From Dolomedes plantarius (Eukaryota > Arthropoda > Arachnida > Araneae > Dolomedidae), in NCBI GenBank assembly GCA_907164885.2, contig OU015496.1, forward strand, positions 101,050,132 through 101,114,131: a stretch of DNA of 64,000 nucleotides, given 5' to 3'. The notes beneath the pieces were generated by a model. The model made no database searches, was not told where the DNA came from, and worked only from the letters and a program-made list of their open reading frames with translations. Position numbers and translations under genes: made by a program. Shown piece after piece: positions 1-11,835 of the stretch; positions within the stretch are counted from its first letter, which is position 1; every line of letters begins with the position of its first letter.

Positions 1-204
1 GCAGATGTCAGTACCTTCGGAGTGTTTATGTACGCGTCATAGTTAACAAACAAAACTTCTATAGTTGTTATTATTCTTTTATGGTAAACGGATATATACC
101 AAAACACCCGATTGCCGTTTCTCTGAATTTGTAAGAATTGAAATACATTTAAAAAAAATTTGCTTTATTTTTATTTACCCTATTGTAAAAATTGCTTATA
201 AATA

Positions 205-746
205 CAGGGTTATCAGGAAAGAATCACCCGATTACAAAATTTAATATTTTCCATAATTACAAACAGAAAATTATAATTAACATGTCATTGTAAAGGAAAA
301 ATGTTAAATTTTTAGTTTGTAACACTTTTGACACACAACACACAAAATACCACACCATTGGATTGTTCGCAATGCACCCGATGATTTGGACCTACACACC
401 TCCTAGATCACCGGAGGTTAACCTCATGCGACTTCTTCCTTTGGGGATATGTCAAAGATCTTGTGTTCGTACCACCTTTGCCTACAAGTTTGCCCGAACT
501 GAAACAACGCATTGATGTTTTACAATTTGTGATGTTTGACAGTTAATAGTGAACCCATATAGCATGTTTGGCAAGAAATGGCATATCTCAATGATATTAT
601 ACGGGTGACTAAAGGAAGTCATATCAAATACCTGTGAAAAAAAGTAACATTTTTCCTTTACAATGACATATTAATTATAATTTTCTGTTTGTAATTATGG
701 AAAATATTAAATTTTCTAATCGGATGATTCTTTCCTGATAACCCTG
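205..746. mobile_element. mariner-type non-autonomous element with ~100-bp terminal inverted repeats
   Basis: The left end (CAGGGTTATCAGG...) is repeated in inverse orientation at 645-746, giving arms of about 100 bp. TA precedes the left end; the right flank is TG, so one target-site copy seems mutated. The plus strand at about 372-540 reads as a decayed mariner transposase C-terminus, with PPRSPE-like and LWGYVKDLVF motifs, interrupted by stops. This is an internally deleted derivative that cannot encode a transposase. Confidence 0.75.
372..540 (+). pseudogene. mariner transposase C-terminal remnant
   Basis: Inside the element at 205-746 the plus strand can be read, with small frame breaks, as the region around the third catalytic Asp of mariner-type transposases (PRSPE..., then an LWGYVKDLVF-like stretch followed by a PELKQRID-like helix). 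In the family this segment follows the proline-rich 'PYSPDL' loop. No helix-turn-helix or first catalytic residue is present, so this is only a relic. The assignment rests on motif resemblance. Confidence 0.55.
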
Positions 747-2317
747 TGAAATTTTTTGTTCCATTTGATTGGTTTTCATTTGTAAAAATTGCTTATAGGA
801 ATACATTTTTTTTCTGCTTTAATTTATTTTATTAAAAAATGCATATAAAATTACATTAAAAAATTGATTGGTTTTCATTTACATCCATCATGTCTTTAAG
901 GCTGCTATGTACTAAGAAAAAAAATCGTATTTCCCTTTTCCTCTTCTTGTAGACTCTTGTGTTGGGAGGAGTCCAGTTGACAGTTCGAGAATTCCACCCC
1001 CCTTAGGATTGACATTTTGAGGGATTGTAATGGCTCTCTCTCTATAGGGGGGGGTTAAGCACTGCTCCCAAATTTTTTATTTAAAATATATTTTTGTCAA
1101 CTATTTACAGGTACATAAATGCTGATAATCAAATAAAATTGGTATTGTCAGATAGCCTGAACTTTTCTGCAAAGCGCTACAGAATTCATTTTATAAATTT
1201 CGTCCACCGAAGGAATTTATGAGCGTTTAAAACACATTATACCAGATTTTTCCCCGAAAAATTTATATTTTAAAATATTAATTGCATTTTTAAAAAAAAA
1301 CGAAAAATGTACACAAATGTAAAATTTCTTTCTCTATGACGGAGTACAATTAAAAAAAAAATCTTTGAATCCAAGTCGGCAATCCGTGGACAAATTTTCT
1401 CCATAGGTTAACATTGAGGTGAGCGAATCCAATGGGGTTAGTACATAGCAGCCTTAACGTACTGTTTTAATAAATATTTATATTTACGAAGAGAATAAAT
1501 GAAACCTAAAGAAGATAGTGTGGCCATGCCTGTAATTTTTAAATACGCGACCAGTGCAGGGTTAAGAACCCAAAAATCAGCCAAAAATTTTCAACGAATT
1601 ATACTCATAACGAGTTCTTTTCTTAAGCTACTGCTTATTCTTCTGCTTAGGGGCACGATATTGGATATGGAACAACACAATACTTGGAGATGGAATACAA
1701 TAATATAAATCCTTAAAAAAAAGTTGATAAGCCTCAGATATGAATACGCGAAGAAATGTTTGTGTTTATATGTTCTTATCAATATAAACATTCGGTGTTT
1801 TTTAAAGGTACTTGACCCTCCCCGATATGATATGCACGTATCGCTGAAGCAAATCGACGTGGTCTGATTCCGCGGAATTTCTTGTTGTCACACACGAGGC
1901 TCGTCTTACAAGCATTTAGTTAAAAGAAAAAAAAAGAGTCGCTTTACTTTTTCGATTCTTTCTCTTTCCTGATCGATAGTGCATAAAGTAAATCGTTTCC
2001 TCGTAGATTAGGATTCCGAAAATCTTAGTCTGGGTTTACGAATGTGATCACACGCCCACAGTGGACGACAAGACGGGGATCTGGCAGGAAAATAATGTGT
2101 GGGTTTTCCATGTATTTCGGCGCATATATTGCGGTAATAAATTTGTTTTGTCACTGAGCACAAAATAAATGAATATATTTATGAAAGAAGACTTTCGTGC
2201 GATAAATTTAGTTTCCATAAGGATGATTCATAAAAAAAGAGAGGTATATATAGTATAGAAATCTATAAATACATGGAAATTTAACACATTGTTGAACGGC
2301 AATTTTATTTAAATATA
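747..2317. other. Anonymous AT-rich DNA
   Basis: No reading frame above about 70 codons looks like a protein. A short segment at 781-805 repeats the bases just left of the mariner element (182-204), so the flank itself is a small repeat. A poly-G run lies near 1047. Confidence 0.5.
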
Positions 2318-2834
2318 CAGGGTGTTGCCGAATTCGACCTACAGGTTCAGAGGGGGGATAGTAGGCATCAAGACGAGCAATAATCACATAGGAATGTATA
2401 ACCGGAAACGCAAACCTGACGCTGGAGGGCGCTGTTTACTTAATCGGACCATACCAACCCCACTGGATGGCCGGAAATATCGCATTTTTTCTGGAGGAGG
2501 TAGAAAACTAGACGATAAACAAAGATGCAGAAATGTTGACTTTTCATTTCTGCATCTTTGTTTATACTCTAGTTGATCAGGTTTGCTTTTCCGGTCATAC
2601 ATTCCTATGTGATTCTTCTTCTTCTTCTTCTTTTTTTAAGTTTTCTACCTCCTCCAGAAAAATGCGATATTTCTGGCCATCCAGTGGGGTTGGTAAGAGG
2701 TATGGTCCGATTAAGTAAACAGCGCCCACCAGCGTCAGGTTTGCGTTTCCGGTCACATTCCTATGTGATTATTGCTGGTCTTGATGTCTACTATCACCCC
2801 TCTGAATTTGTCCGTCGAATTCAGCAACACCCTG
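2318..2834. mobile_element. Palindromic (foldback) element with ~200-bp arms, TA-flanked
   Basis: CAGGGTGTTGC at the left end is matched by GCAACACCCTG at the right end, both next to TA. The left arm (2318 to about 2520) is inverted in the right arm (about 2640-2834) with few differences. The centre holds a second small palindrome (about 2518-2570, 'aaagatgcagaaatg' and its reverse complement). The TA target and the CAGGG start suggest Tc1/mariner mobilisation. No transposase remnant was seen. Reading frames here are by-products of the palindrome. Confidence 0.75.
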
Positions 2835-3499
2835 TATACTTAGTCACCGGCAAACACCGAAATTTTGGAATAAAGTAAGGCATTTTAATTTTCTGAAATC
2901 TGTTTTCTTCATATAGTAGTCTGAGATTCACAGTTCAAATGATAAAATGAGAGGATTTACCTCAAACTCATTCAGGTCGTATAGTAAAGATCTATAGAAA
3001 TAATAATTTACTTTAGTAATTTCATAGAATGATCCATGGATATAACTCCCAAATAGTCTTTAGTATTTGCGTGTTAAAACACAAGTTTACCCGGTTCGTT
3101 TAATAACAGGTCCCTTGAAATAGTGATAGTTCCCGGTTGTTGCAAGAGCAAAAAATATTATTTTATTTTATTTATCTCCCTCAAATTTTCTTCAAGTCGG
3201 TCCTATACGGCAGCAGAAAAATTATCAATTGTTAAACGTGAGACGGCAGTGAGAACGACATATTACTGAAGGATGGGCAGTAGTCATCAAATGAGGAGGA
3301 TGATGGTGATATATATTACGACGGAACCAATACTTATGACATGGACGCAACAACAATAGATGAGCTGTATTCTAGTGAAAGTGATTAAGACTGATAATTT
3401 GACAGTATTGTTTGTTTTGAATAAAAATTTAAGTTTTATTCTACAGAACTGAATGTTTTCGCTTCTTCTTATTACAAATTTCATTTCTGCTAATAAATA
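2835..3499. other. Anonymous AT-rich DNA
   Basis: Nothing recognisable. No frame above 80 codons and no inverted repeat above 20 bp seen. Confidence 0.45.
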
Positions 3500-3943
3500 C
3501 ACTCTGTCACAAAAATATATATGCACCCAGAAGGAAACGAGCTACTATCACGAAACTTAACATGTATGTAGTGTATGAGGAGAAAAGCAAATGATTGGAA
3601 ATTCAGAAGAACAGACCGTTTTATTAAGAAGATATGGCATGAAAAAGGTTACAAACCAGAGTAGGTAGTAAATCCACCTCTGGCAGCTATACAAGCCGAA
3701 ACACGGCGTGGCATCGAATCATTGAGGTCACCTTTGACCTCCTGCGGAATATCATGCCATAATCTTTGCAACTGGGCAGTTAATTCACCAGTATTCCGGA
3801 ACGGCTGCAGTTGCTTACCCTTCTCTCATTGGCGTCGAAATTTTAATAATTTGCATATCTCTTACCAGTCTACATTCCTGCCAAGTTTCGTGATAGTAGG
3901 TCGATTCCTTCTGGGTGCATATATTTTTTTTTGTGACAGAGTG
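3500..3943 (-). mobile_element. Deleted Tc1-like element
   Basis: Terminal inverted repeats start CACTCTGTCACAAAAA and are flanked by TA on both sides (3498-3499 and 3944-3945). The arms share at least 60 bp, including the 'TGCACCCAGAAGGAA' segment. On the minus strand at about 3670-3780 a short frame resembles the last helix of Tc1 transposases (SMPRRVSACIAA-like), so this is an internal deletion derivative of an autonomous element read on the minus strand. Confidence 0.75.
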
Positions 3944-4191
3944 TATTTGTGCAATTTTTAAATAAAATATTGAACAGTTATGGGAGCGTATTATAGTCGA
4001 ATTTTAATCTTTTCTGAAAATTTCGCGCAAAATCAAGCATGCTTATTATATTCGGGTGAATATTATAGTTGAGATTTTACGGTACTCAAAGTTTATAGTT
4101 TTAAATATTACCACAAAACCCTTGGCAAATCCATGAACTTTTTTCATTTTTTTGTAGATATTGCCACATTCCGAAGGTAGCTGCAAGTAAC

Positions 4192-4285
4192 AGCAAGGCC
4201 AAATGGTTAAAGCACTGGATTGCTGACCACCAGGTCGTCGGTTCGAATCCAGTCAGTAAATCCTGGTTTAACTTTCATTCTAGTT
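4192..4285 (+). repeat. tRNA-derived SINE head
   Basis: An A-box-like TGGTTAAAGCA (4204-4214) and a B box GGTTCGAATCC (4240-4250) are spaced as in a tRNA gene, but the molecule lacks clean acceptor pairing, so it reads as the 5' part of a SINE. Its tail is not clearly delimited and seems to run into the LTR-like sequence that follows. Confidence 0.55.
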
Positions 4286-4286
4286 T

Positions 4287-4493
4287 ATGTTACCTTTCTC
4301 AAAATTTCGAGAAAGTTCATGTTTATGTTAATTTACCTCATTTCTAGAAAGTTCTTAAGTTGTATATAAGAGACTTCCCTCAGGCTGAGGACAGTTCAAT
4401 AGTGTGATTGCTTCCTGCTCGCATCCTTCTAATAAACTTCTTTGACCGTAACAGTGTGTTGGGTTATTCAGTATATCTCGTACTTCAACACTT
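4287..4493 (+). mobile_element. Possible solo LTR
   Basis: The stretch begins TGTTACC and ends near TTCAACA, with a TATA-box-like GTATATAAGAG at 4359-4369 and an AATAAA poly(A) signal at about 4429 in the order expected of U3-R-U5. No second LTR, no gag-pol and no clear target duplication were found, so it may be a solo LTR or a chance resemblance. Confidence 0.3.
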
Positions 4494-4629
4494 TCAGCAT
4501 TCCAGATCACCAGACAGGGTCCGACACAGCTACTAAGGCCATCTGGGATTGAATCCATGCCCGTGAATAGACTGCCACCACAATATGAGACTTTTTAGCC
4601 AGGACGACTTTTTAGGCCGACTTTTTAGC

Positions 4630-5005
4630 CAGGACTGCGGCTGAGGAGTACGTGAGCCCTTGTGAGGCTCTTACTTTTAGAGAGATTTACTCCCTTAAGA
4701 AGATTGAACAAAACCATCTTTGGAGAACTCCTCCTTGCCACCCATGGTACTTTGGAAGAAGTCCGGGTGGGTCTTTCCAGATCAAGCCCAGAAAATATCA
4801 AACAGCCTTCTCGCGCTGCATGAGTGGTCATATTAAAGCACTCACTTTTCGGCAGGCATAAAAGATCTTCCCGGAGTGCCACTGGTGCTCTGCCGACATG
4901 GCCTCCCCTGCCCATATTTTGGCTTGTTTGGGTTTTACTAAGGACGAGGTCCTTCTGGACCCTCTACTGATTTTAGAAATTTTTGGTTTAATGGAGATTG
5001 TCTAG
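4630..5005 (+). pseudogene. 3' end of a non-LTR retrotransposon ORF2
   Basis: The plus frame resembles the region after the reverse transcriptase of Jockey-like arthropod elements: an arginine/serine 'SRCMSGHIKALTF' segment followed by a C-x2-C...H-x4-C knuckle (CHWCS then PAHILAC) and a short hydrophobic tail ending in TAG at 5003-5005. An in-frame TAA lies at 4859-4861, and upstream RT motifs are missing, so this is a 5'-truncated dead copy. The clade call is from motif resemblance only. Confidence 0.6.
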
Positions 5006-5082
5006 CCTTGCTAAACAATCTGGGATTAGTTAAAAAAATTTATAGGCCGAGCGCTCCCAGGGGCGATATTTGGTGGGCTCGT

Positions 5083-5265
5083 ACTTTTAAAATTCTCTAT
5101 GACTTCATGGAAGGACTTTCCGATATACAGATTTAACATGCCCATGTTCGGCCTAGACACGAAGATGGATTCGAACCGAGCATCCCCAGTTCCAAGCCCA
5201 ACGGATATGGACCTGGGGGTGCTCAGCTGGAGATACGCGCTAACACTAGGCTACCTAGGGGGCCC
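5083..5265 (-). repeat. SINE family B copy (minus strand)
   Basis: On the minus strand a tRNA-like head with 'GTAGCCTAGTGTTAGCGCG' and a B box GGTTCGAATCC is followed by the body shared with the copies at 15.3, 43.2 and 51.4 kb, including a 'GGAAAGTCCTTC' segment. The head lies at about 5160-5265 and the body towards 5083. Confidence 0.65.
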
Positions 5266-5748
5266 CACTCTCATCATTCCCCTGAACACAGATATAGGGC
5301 GAATGGCTCTTGAAAAAAAAATTTCTTACGCATCTAGGTAGGCCATCGGAAAGACAGATGTTTGAGACGAAACACTATTTTTGCTTACATTCAAAATGTC
5401 GAAGGAATAACTCGTTTCTTGGGTATTGCTCATTTCCGCACACCAAAGTAACACGCCTCCTCTCGCATGTGTGCGTTGTAAATAGAAAACAAACATGGCA
5501 GTACCAGAGAACAGTACTCATACTCTAAATTCACGGAGTCGTCTTTGTGAGTTGCCAAAATATTATTAATGTACCTGATTAAAAAAAAAGGAAGAGCTCT
5601 AATGAAAACTAGGAAAGAAAATTTCCAAAGTACCCTCTCTATTTAATACAGTACAACTGTAGATAAGGGAGTTTCTCTGCAACTGAATTTCATAGATGAT
5701 CCTTAGGAATTCCAACCATTTCAACCGTCTCAAGGATGGGAAGATATT

Positions 5749-6190
<442 letters not shown>

Positions 6191-7128
6191 GAATTTTTTT
6201 TTTTACAAATGCGGTAGGCACTTGTCTTTTCTGACATTCGCCTATTCCACACCGAGTACTTGTTGGCTTCTTTATTGTGTGAGACCCTATATGTGAACCA
6301 ACCATATTCCCTATGAAGGGACAGCATGAAAACGCCCATGGCAAACGCCCATTCAAACCCGAGTCCACCCCGTGGAAGCCGAGTGATAAGATATGAGATA
6401 AGGTAATAGGGAATACTGCGTCTCGAAATTGTACTTCCATAATGCTAAATTATCTCTTAATACCTAAATTCTTACAGTAATTTTCAGACTCAGTTCTAAT
6501 GTCATTTAAGAAGATATCATACCAATTTTTACAAATGGTGTTGACAGCTTAAAGGTTTTACACACTTCTTAATATAAAATATCCATATGATAAGAGTTTT
6601 AAACTTTGACCGCTACTCTTGTATCCCATTTCATGCATGAATTGTCCCATTAGTCACAAGTCATTAAAACAGAATGCGTCATTTTTCACGTAGCCAAAGG
6701 CATAACTTCCACTTTCAAAGCGTTAATCCCTTATTTGTGACAAAACGGAAAACTTAAGCTATTCTTTGTGCCAAATCGCTGAATTTTTATGGTCAATTTT
6801 TGATTCAAACTAAACGAAAGCCTTTGTATGATTTTTTCTTTTTACACTAACTTATGGGGCCGTATTTCCTCTCCAAAATGTTATTTTTAAAATATTGAAG
6901 CTATTTTAAAGTAAAAAAGTTTTACTCTCCCCATTTTTCTGAAAGTTTATATCTAGTAAAAATATATAAGGTGCAATAAGTTTTCGTAAAAACACGAAAT
7001 GATCGGTTTTTATTGAATATCCACTGTTTAAAAAGCTATATAAAAGGAACGATAGACCGTAAGAAAAATATATGTTATAGATAAGCAGCATGAAAAAGTT
7101 TTTTTTTCTCTTTTCAGGGTACGTAATA
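6191..7128. other. Anonymous DNA between two elements
   Basis: No recognisable protein or RNA gene. The frame at 6153-6440 (minus) partly overlaps the repeat and has no family resemblance that I can see. Confidence 0.45.
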
Positions 7129-7333
7129 CAGTTCCCGTCGCTTTATAAAATCACAGTATTCCTGAAAGATTTGATTTCTTTAAGCGGCTGATTTTAAAAC
7201 CGGCGATTCATTTAAAATAAGCTTTATGTTTCCTACATACTAGAATAAGTTCCATAAATAAAAGTGAAAAAAGAAATCAAAGACACTTAAATTTAATACA
7301 TTATACGTTTAATTAATTTATTTAATAGTTTGA

Positions 7334-8806
7334 TTATAATTTTTTAAAATACTGACTAATTGTGGTTTGTTTCATAGAATCATTTATAAAATGTTCAATA
7401 ATGTTTGAAAATGCGTAAAATTGACCACGATATTCTTTATCTCCCCCTTTTTGCTCCAATGTTCGACGTAAAATATCCAACGCTCGTCGGGCTTCAGTTG
7501 CAGTTGGTGGGGGTTCATTTTTCTCGTAATCTTCGGATTCTGAATCAATGTCATTCGAACAAGAATCGTTTGAATTTAAAATTTCTAGTACGATATCAGA
7601 GTCAGATTTCCCAAATGACGTCTGCAAAAATCGTCCATGGAAACATATTTCAAGAACTCTTGAGTCGGTTCATCTTCCTCAACTGAAATTTCTTCCTCAG
7701 TATTAAAATTTTGTATGCCGTAGCCAAAAGCTTTAAAACAGTTAGAGATTGTTGTTGACGTAACAGTTTCCCAAGAAGTTTGAATGATATGCATTGCATC
7801 CAAGAGGCTGACTGACTTTGGAAACTTGTTTATAGAGTCGGAACTAGAAGAATCAATTCTATTAACAAGTGTCTTTCTATAACGAAGTTTAAATTGATCG
7901 TAAGATCCCTTGATCCAAAGGTTGAATGATGCTTGTGGTATTTGGGGGAGAGAAAACTAGTTTAACATTTTTTAATTTAAAATCATTTGGATGAGAGGAA
8001 CAACTGTCTAACAAAAGCACGATTTTTTAGTTTTTTAGTTGTTTGTCCAATTTAAGGAGAAAGTATGTATAGATAGCTGTGGTCATACATGAGTTTCTAC
8101 TGTATGCATAATTGACTAGAAAGTTCTTAACACCATGAAAATAACGAGGGTTTTTTCTGGAACAAATCACCAAAGGCGTTTTCTTTACAGTTCCTGTCAT
8201 ATTGCATGTTAACAGAGCAGTTAATCTTTGCTTGACTTTTTTGCTTCCTGCAGCAGATTCGTTTTTAAACATCAAAGTATGTTCCGGAAGTGCTCGGTAA
8301 AATAATCCAGGCTCATCTGAGTCGAAAATTTGATGAGGCTGGTAATCTTTGATCAGTTTAACACAGACTTCTTCCATCCAGTTCGCGGCAGCAACGTTAT
8401 TCGCATCTTGCTTCTCGCTTTGCAACTTTCTATAAACAATGTTGTTGCGTTCCTTCCATCGGGATGGCTACCCATCCGTAGGTGCGAAGTTTTCCTCTCC
8501 AAACAGACTAGAAAATTGCTGTGATTTTTCGCATAGAATTGAGCTAGAAATGGGTTCTCCAACCAATTTAAAAGTGCAGACTCTATGTAATCAGATTTTC
8601 CATCGTGTTTTCTTTTGAGGGATAACTTTCCATTCTTGTTTATTTCATCAGAAATTGCGTATCTTTGCTTCAACAAGTGGAATAAGGCAGTTTGAGAAAT
8701 TCCCCAGTTTTGACGAAGCTTCTCGTTTGCTGCATTTTGGCATCTCGTCATATCTTTTCAGCATTTCTTGCTTTTCTCTATCACTTAAATCTTTACGCTC
8801 AGGCAT
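7334..8806 (-). pseudogene. Tigger/pogo-type DDE transposase, broken
   Basis: This would be the enzyme that cuts and pastes the surrounding element. Read from an ATG at 8806, the minus strand gives an N-terminal CENP-B-like helix-turn-helix (around 8800-8650), a second DNA-binding domain, then the DDE_1 core. The first acidic patch reads DSDEPGLFYR (near 8310), the second LLLDSCSSHPND (near 8010) and the third QPLDQG (near 7910), so all three catalytic Asp appear preserved. Several frameshifts and stops separate the pieces (breaks near 8750, 8420-8360, 8020, 7890 and 7600). The length of about 490 codons matches intact relatives. It cannot make an active protein as it stands. Confidence 0.8.
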
Positions 8807-9037
8807 GTTCACTCACTGCTGACAGGATTGCAATTGGCCATTTGATGAAAACACTTTTCGAAAGCCATAAGAACCCGTTCTTATCCCCTGATATGTCTTC
8901 TTCGAGGAATCCTGCTCTGAGTTTGCTTGTCTTTCATTTCCTTTGTTCTTTTACCCACATATTTTCCAGGAAAGGAGTAAGGAATGTTGCTGAATGTGAA
9001 ATATAAGGTGCGATATTGTTCCGAAAAGAATAGGTTA

Positions 9038-9373
9038 GTGGGCGCGGTAGCTCAGTTGGCAAGAGCAACGGGCCTGTGATTTGAACTTCCCTGGTTCGAT
9101 GCTCGTCGCTGCAAATTTACCGCCGTGCTAACTAATGGTGGCCGGGGCAACAATGTCCTCCAAGTTCTCAAATTTACCTCTGGAGGTGCGGGGACAAGTG
9201 TTCCAGTCTCGTCACTTGACTCGGTTCAAAATTACGGGACCGGTCATTTAGCCAAGTCGGACTCCGACCCTTGTGGTGCTAATTCAAAACAGGAGCTGCG
9301 CCTTCATCGCCCATAGCCTTCGGGACTTGATCTGATATACTGTCGGTCAAGAGGCATAAGCCACAGCAACAAC
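9038..9373 (+). repeat. SINE family A copy with 12-bp target duplication
   Basis: The tRNA-like head GGTAGCTCAGTTGGCAAGAG (9044-9063) carries an A box, with a degenerate B box near 9109. The body is shared with the copies at 20.4 and 33.8 kb. From about 9251 the 3' part (AGCCAAGTCGGACTCCGACC) matches SINE family B at 43.4 kb instead. The tail is CAACAACAAG. The direct repeat AAGAATAGGTTA flanks it (9026-9037 and 9374-9385), which shows insertion into the Tigger element by target-primed reverse transcription. Confidence 0.88.
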
Positions 9374-9974
9374 AAGAATAGGTTAAGCATTTCAACTTAT
9401 ACGTTTTGAAATGAAAAGCTCCTCATGATCTTGACTTATTTCACGTGATAAACAGATAAAAGTATCAGAAACTTTTATTTTTAAAAGCGGCGGTATTCAT
9501 TTTATTAAGCGGTGATTTTATAATGATTTCACATTGATTTGAATCCGTCTTTTAAATTTGATTTTAATAAACGGCTGATTTTATTAGCGGCGGGTACTGT
9601 ATTTCAAAACACAGAATGGGTCTCGTGCTTGTAATCCAACCTGTCGTAAAATAGTACTTTCATAGGTTATAGAGTTATACACTAACGAGTGACAAAAATT
9701 ATTCGTCCGAAGGCCATATCACACTACAGAGCTTGACGCGCAATTTAATAGAGCGTGCCCCCAAACAAACAAACAAAACACTTTCAAACGAGTTTTTTTT
9801 AACGTAGGATTACGTTCCGCCATTACGATCCTCCGGAAAGGAAAATTTCAGACGCTAAAACTGTTCGCCCGTCCGTCCTCGCGAGTTATAATTTTGGCAG
9901 CGCGCCAAACCCAGTCTATCACTTTGACAAGTTAAACAGAAAAGTACCAAGATGCGTCAAAATTTTGCCGCGGA

Positions 9975-10555
9975 GACGCAATCGCGTAGGATTCTGTTTT
10001 GAATTACTTGTAATTTTTTGAGGCGAGTAATTGCAGCGGTGCCCCAAACAATAGATCCATTAGTCCTAACCGGTCTAACGAAGGCTTTGTAAAGAAGCAA
10101 CTTCCATGTCAATAGATAGTTAAGGAAACCCTATGCAACCTTAGATTTTCGCACCAGGCCATCCATCTGTAGGCGCCAGGTTAATTTCGAGTCTAGGATG
10201 ACACCTAGGTAATAATTTAGGTCCGAGTAGGCTGCCTTGGGGAACTCTACTTTTAATGGAGAGGAGATACTATCTCCGACACGAACCTAAAATGATCTGC
10301 CGGAAACATAGTCAGGGAGGATTTTTATCAGTTGGCAGGGAAACTTGAGTTTAGGGAGTTTGGAAGATAAGACCGTCATGGCAAATCGGTCGAAGGCTTT
10401 ACTAATTAATATCCACGAATATGACACCAGTCTTTTGACCTTTAGAACGTGCATCCTGAATAAGCTCCACAACACGCCATAGCTGATGCTACCTCCGTTG
10501 AATTACCTGTTGAATGTTACCTCCGAAACCCCATTTGGTCGGGGTGAACTAGTAC
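9975..10555 (-). pseudogene. Non-LTR retrotransposon reverse transcriptase remnant
   Basis: The minus strand shows reverse transcriptase pieces in the correct order: a VDINKAFDRFA-like motif (DxxKAFD, near 10410), a DYVSGRSF-like motif (10287-10310), YYLGVILDSKLTW (near 10190) and a thumb-like VQNRILR near 10010. The segment that would carry the GVPQGS and YADD motifs is missing between the second and third, so the palm is deleted. Frames change at least twice. It resembles Jockey/R1-type elements; the clade is uncertain. Confidence 0.7.
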
Positions 10556-10605
10556 ATACGTACATATATATATCTATATATATAAAATCTATATATATAA
10601 TAAAA

Positions 10606-11282
10606 TCTATATATATATATATATATATATATATAACAGTTCCGTAACTGACTCACTGACTGATATACAACTCACAGACCAAACCACTGGACCTAAAGGG
10701 CTGAAATTTTGCATAGCGATTCTTCTTATAGTTATAGTGTAGGGGTGCACTAAGTGAGATTTTTGAAAAATTCTTCTTAGATTTTTTTAAATTAAATTTT
10801 TAAGCTGTTTTAGTAACTTTTTTAAAGTTTGCATTTAAAATAATAATTTGAGGGTCATAAAATTTATATCACGAGAAAGATCATAAAAATTCCTTTAAAA
10901 TGAAATCTTTTTCGAATCTTTACCTCAATTTTCTGATTTTTGGTGAATTTTTAAAGATTAATTTTTAGAATTTAATTTATTAAATGTTGATCACGTGATT
11001 TCTTTTTCTGGTACTTTAAATAAATTTATCGTCACGTGCATAACAACTAAATAGATAAAAAATATTTTTTTTCTTGCTAATGCGGCAGACGATTGGACAT
11101 TATTTTGTCTATAAAAATATCCCTTATGATTTTTTTATAAATATATATATTTTTTCTACATCAATTGTATATATAGATCGTCGTATTTATTATAAATATA
11201 TATATTTTGGCATTAATTGCATACATTGACCATTGTATTTAATTTGAATATACTCCGTAGCGAAGTGCGGGTTTTCAGCTAG
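10606..11282 (+). mobile_element. Non-autonomous Helitron
   Basis: The 3' end is a GC-rich hairpin (CCGTAGCGAAGTGCGGG, 11255-11271) followed closely by CTAG (11279-11282), with T after it. The 5' end is placed at a TC near 10606, before the conserved segment 'acagttccgtaactgactc'. A reverse-complement copy lies at 23678-24378. No Rep/helicase coding sequence is present. The exact 5' end is uncertain because of the TA tract. Confidence 0.75.
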
Positions 11283-11607
11283 TAGATACATACAAAAGAG
11301 ATAAGCAACGATGAGTAATCCTACGTTAATAACCTGCGGTAGTTTCGTTAGAAGTGACTACCTGAAATTTTTTTTCTTTCTTTTTACTGAAGTTGATAGA
11401 AAATCCTCAGGTGATAAAGGTGTAATTTAAGGTAGAATCTCGTAGTGTAATACAAAAATATTTGATGAGAGTTGCCCTAATTTCCTACCGATGAAATGAT
11501 TAGAAGCTAGCGAAAAAACATCAAAAAGGGCTCAGCTGTGCACAGCGTGAAGGAAACACGCAAAACTGAAACAATTATTTTAATGTGCTATTTTTCCTGA
11601 ACACACG

Positions 11608-11643
11608 AGCGCGCGCGCGCGCACACACACACACACACACACA
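11608..11643. repeat. (GC)n(AC)n microsatellite
   Basis: Seven or more GC units run directly into about twelve CA units. Confidence 0.95.
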
Positions 11644-11835
11644 TGCACATATACTATACAACGAAACTTCTCTAGCCGGCTACCCTTAACGGCCATATTT
11701 TGTTCAGAACCGATTGAGGACTCCATAGAGCAATGTTATAGAAAAAACCTCTTTTCGACGACCAACCCTGAAAAGGGCTATTTTTTTCGGAACCATTATT
11801 GTTCCCCCATAGAAGAGTTTCATTGTATAAACATA

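Larger units (their letters stand above)
7129..9599 (-). mobile_element. Tigger/pogo DNA transposon, full length, with a nested SINE
   Basis: The ends read CAGTTCCCGTCGCT at the left and, inverted, CAGTACCCGCCGCT at the right, each bordered by TA (7127-7128; 9600-9601). Subterminal repeats of the type 'aagcggctgatttta' occur inside both ends. The transposase pseudogene lies on the minus strand between them. A 336-bp SINE at 9038-9373 is nested in the 5' side. Without it the element is about 2.1 kb, a usual size for this group. Confidence 0.85.
9799..11329. repeat. Microsatellite-bearing repeat, copy 2, with RT remnant and Helitron inside
   Basis: The same TTAACGTAGGATTAC end (9799) and its complement (ending at 11329) as copy 1. 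Between them lie the shared left domain (9806-9970), a minus-strand reverse transcriptase remnant (9975-10555), a TA-rich tract, a Helitron (about 10606-11282) and the shared right domain (11286-11365). It shows what the interiors of copies 1 and 3, replaced by TA or CA repeats, may once have contained. Confidence 0.6.

Noticed and set aside
9038..9110. A functional tRNA gene
   Set aside because: A- and B-box-like sequences are present, but acceptor and anticodon stems do not pair well and the sequence continues into a SINE body with target duplications. The same holds for 15338, 20371, 33772 and 63107.
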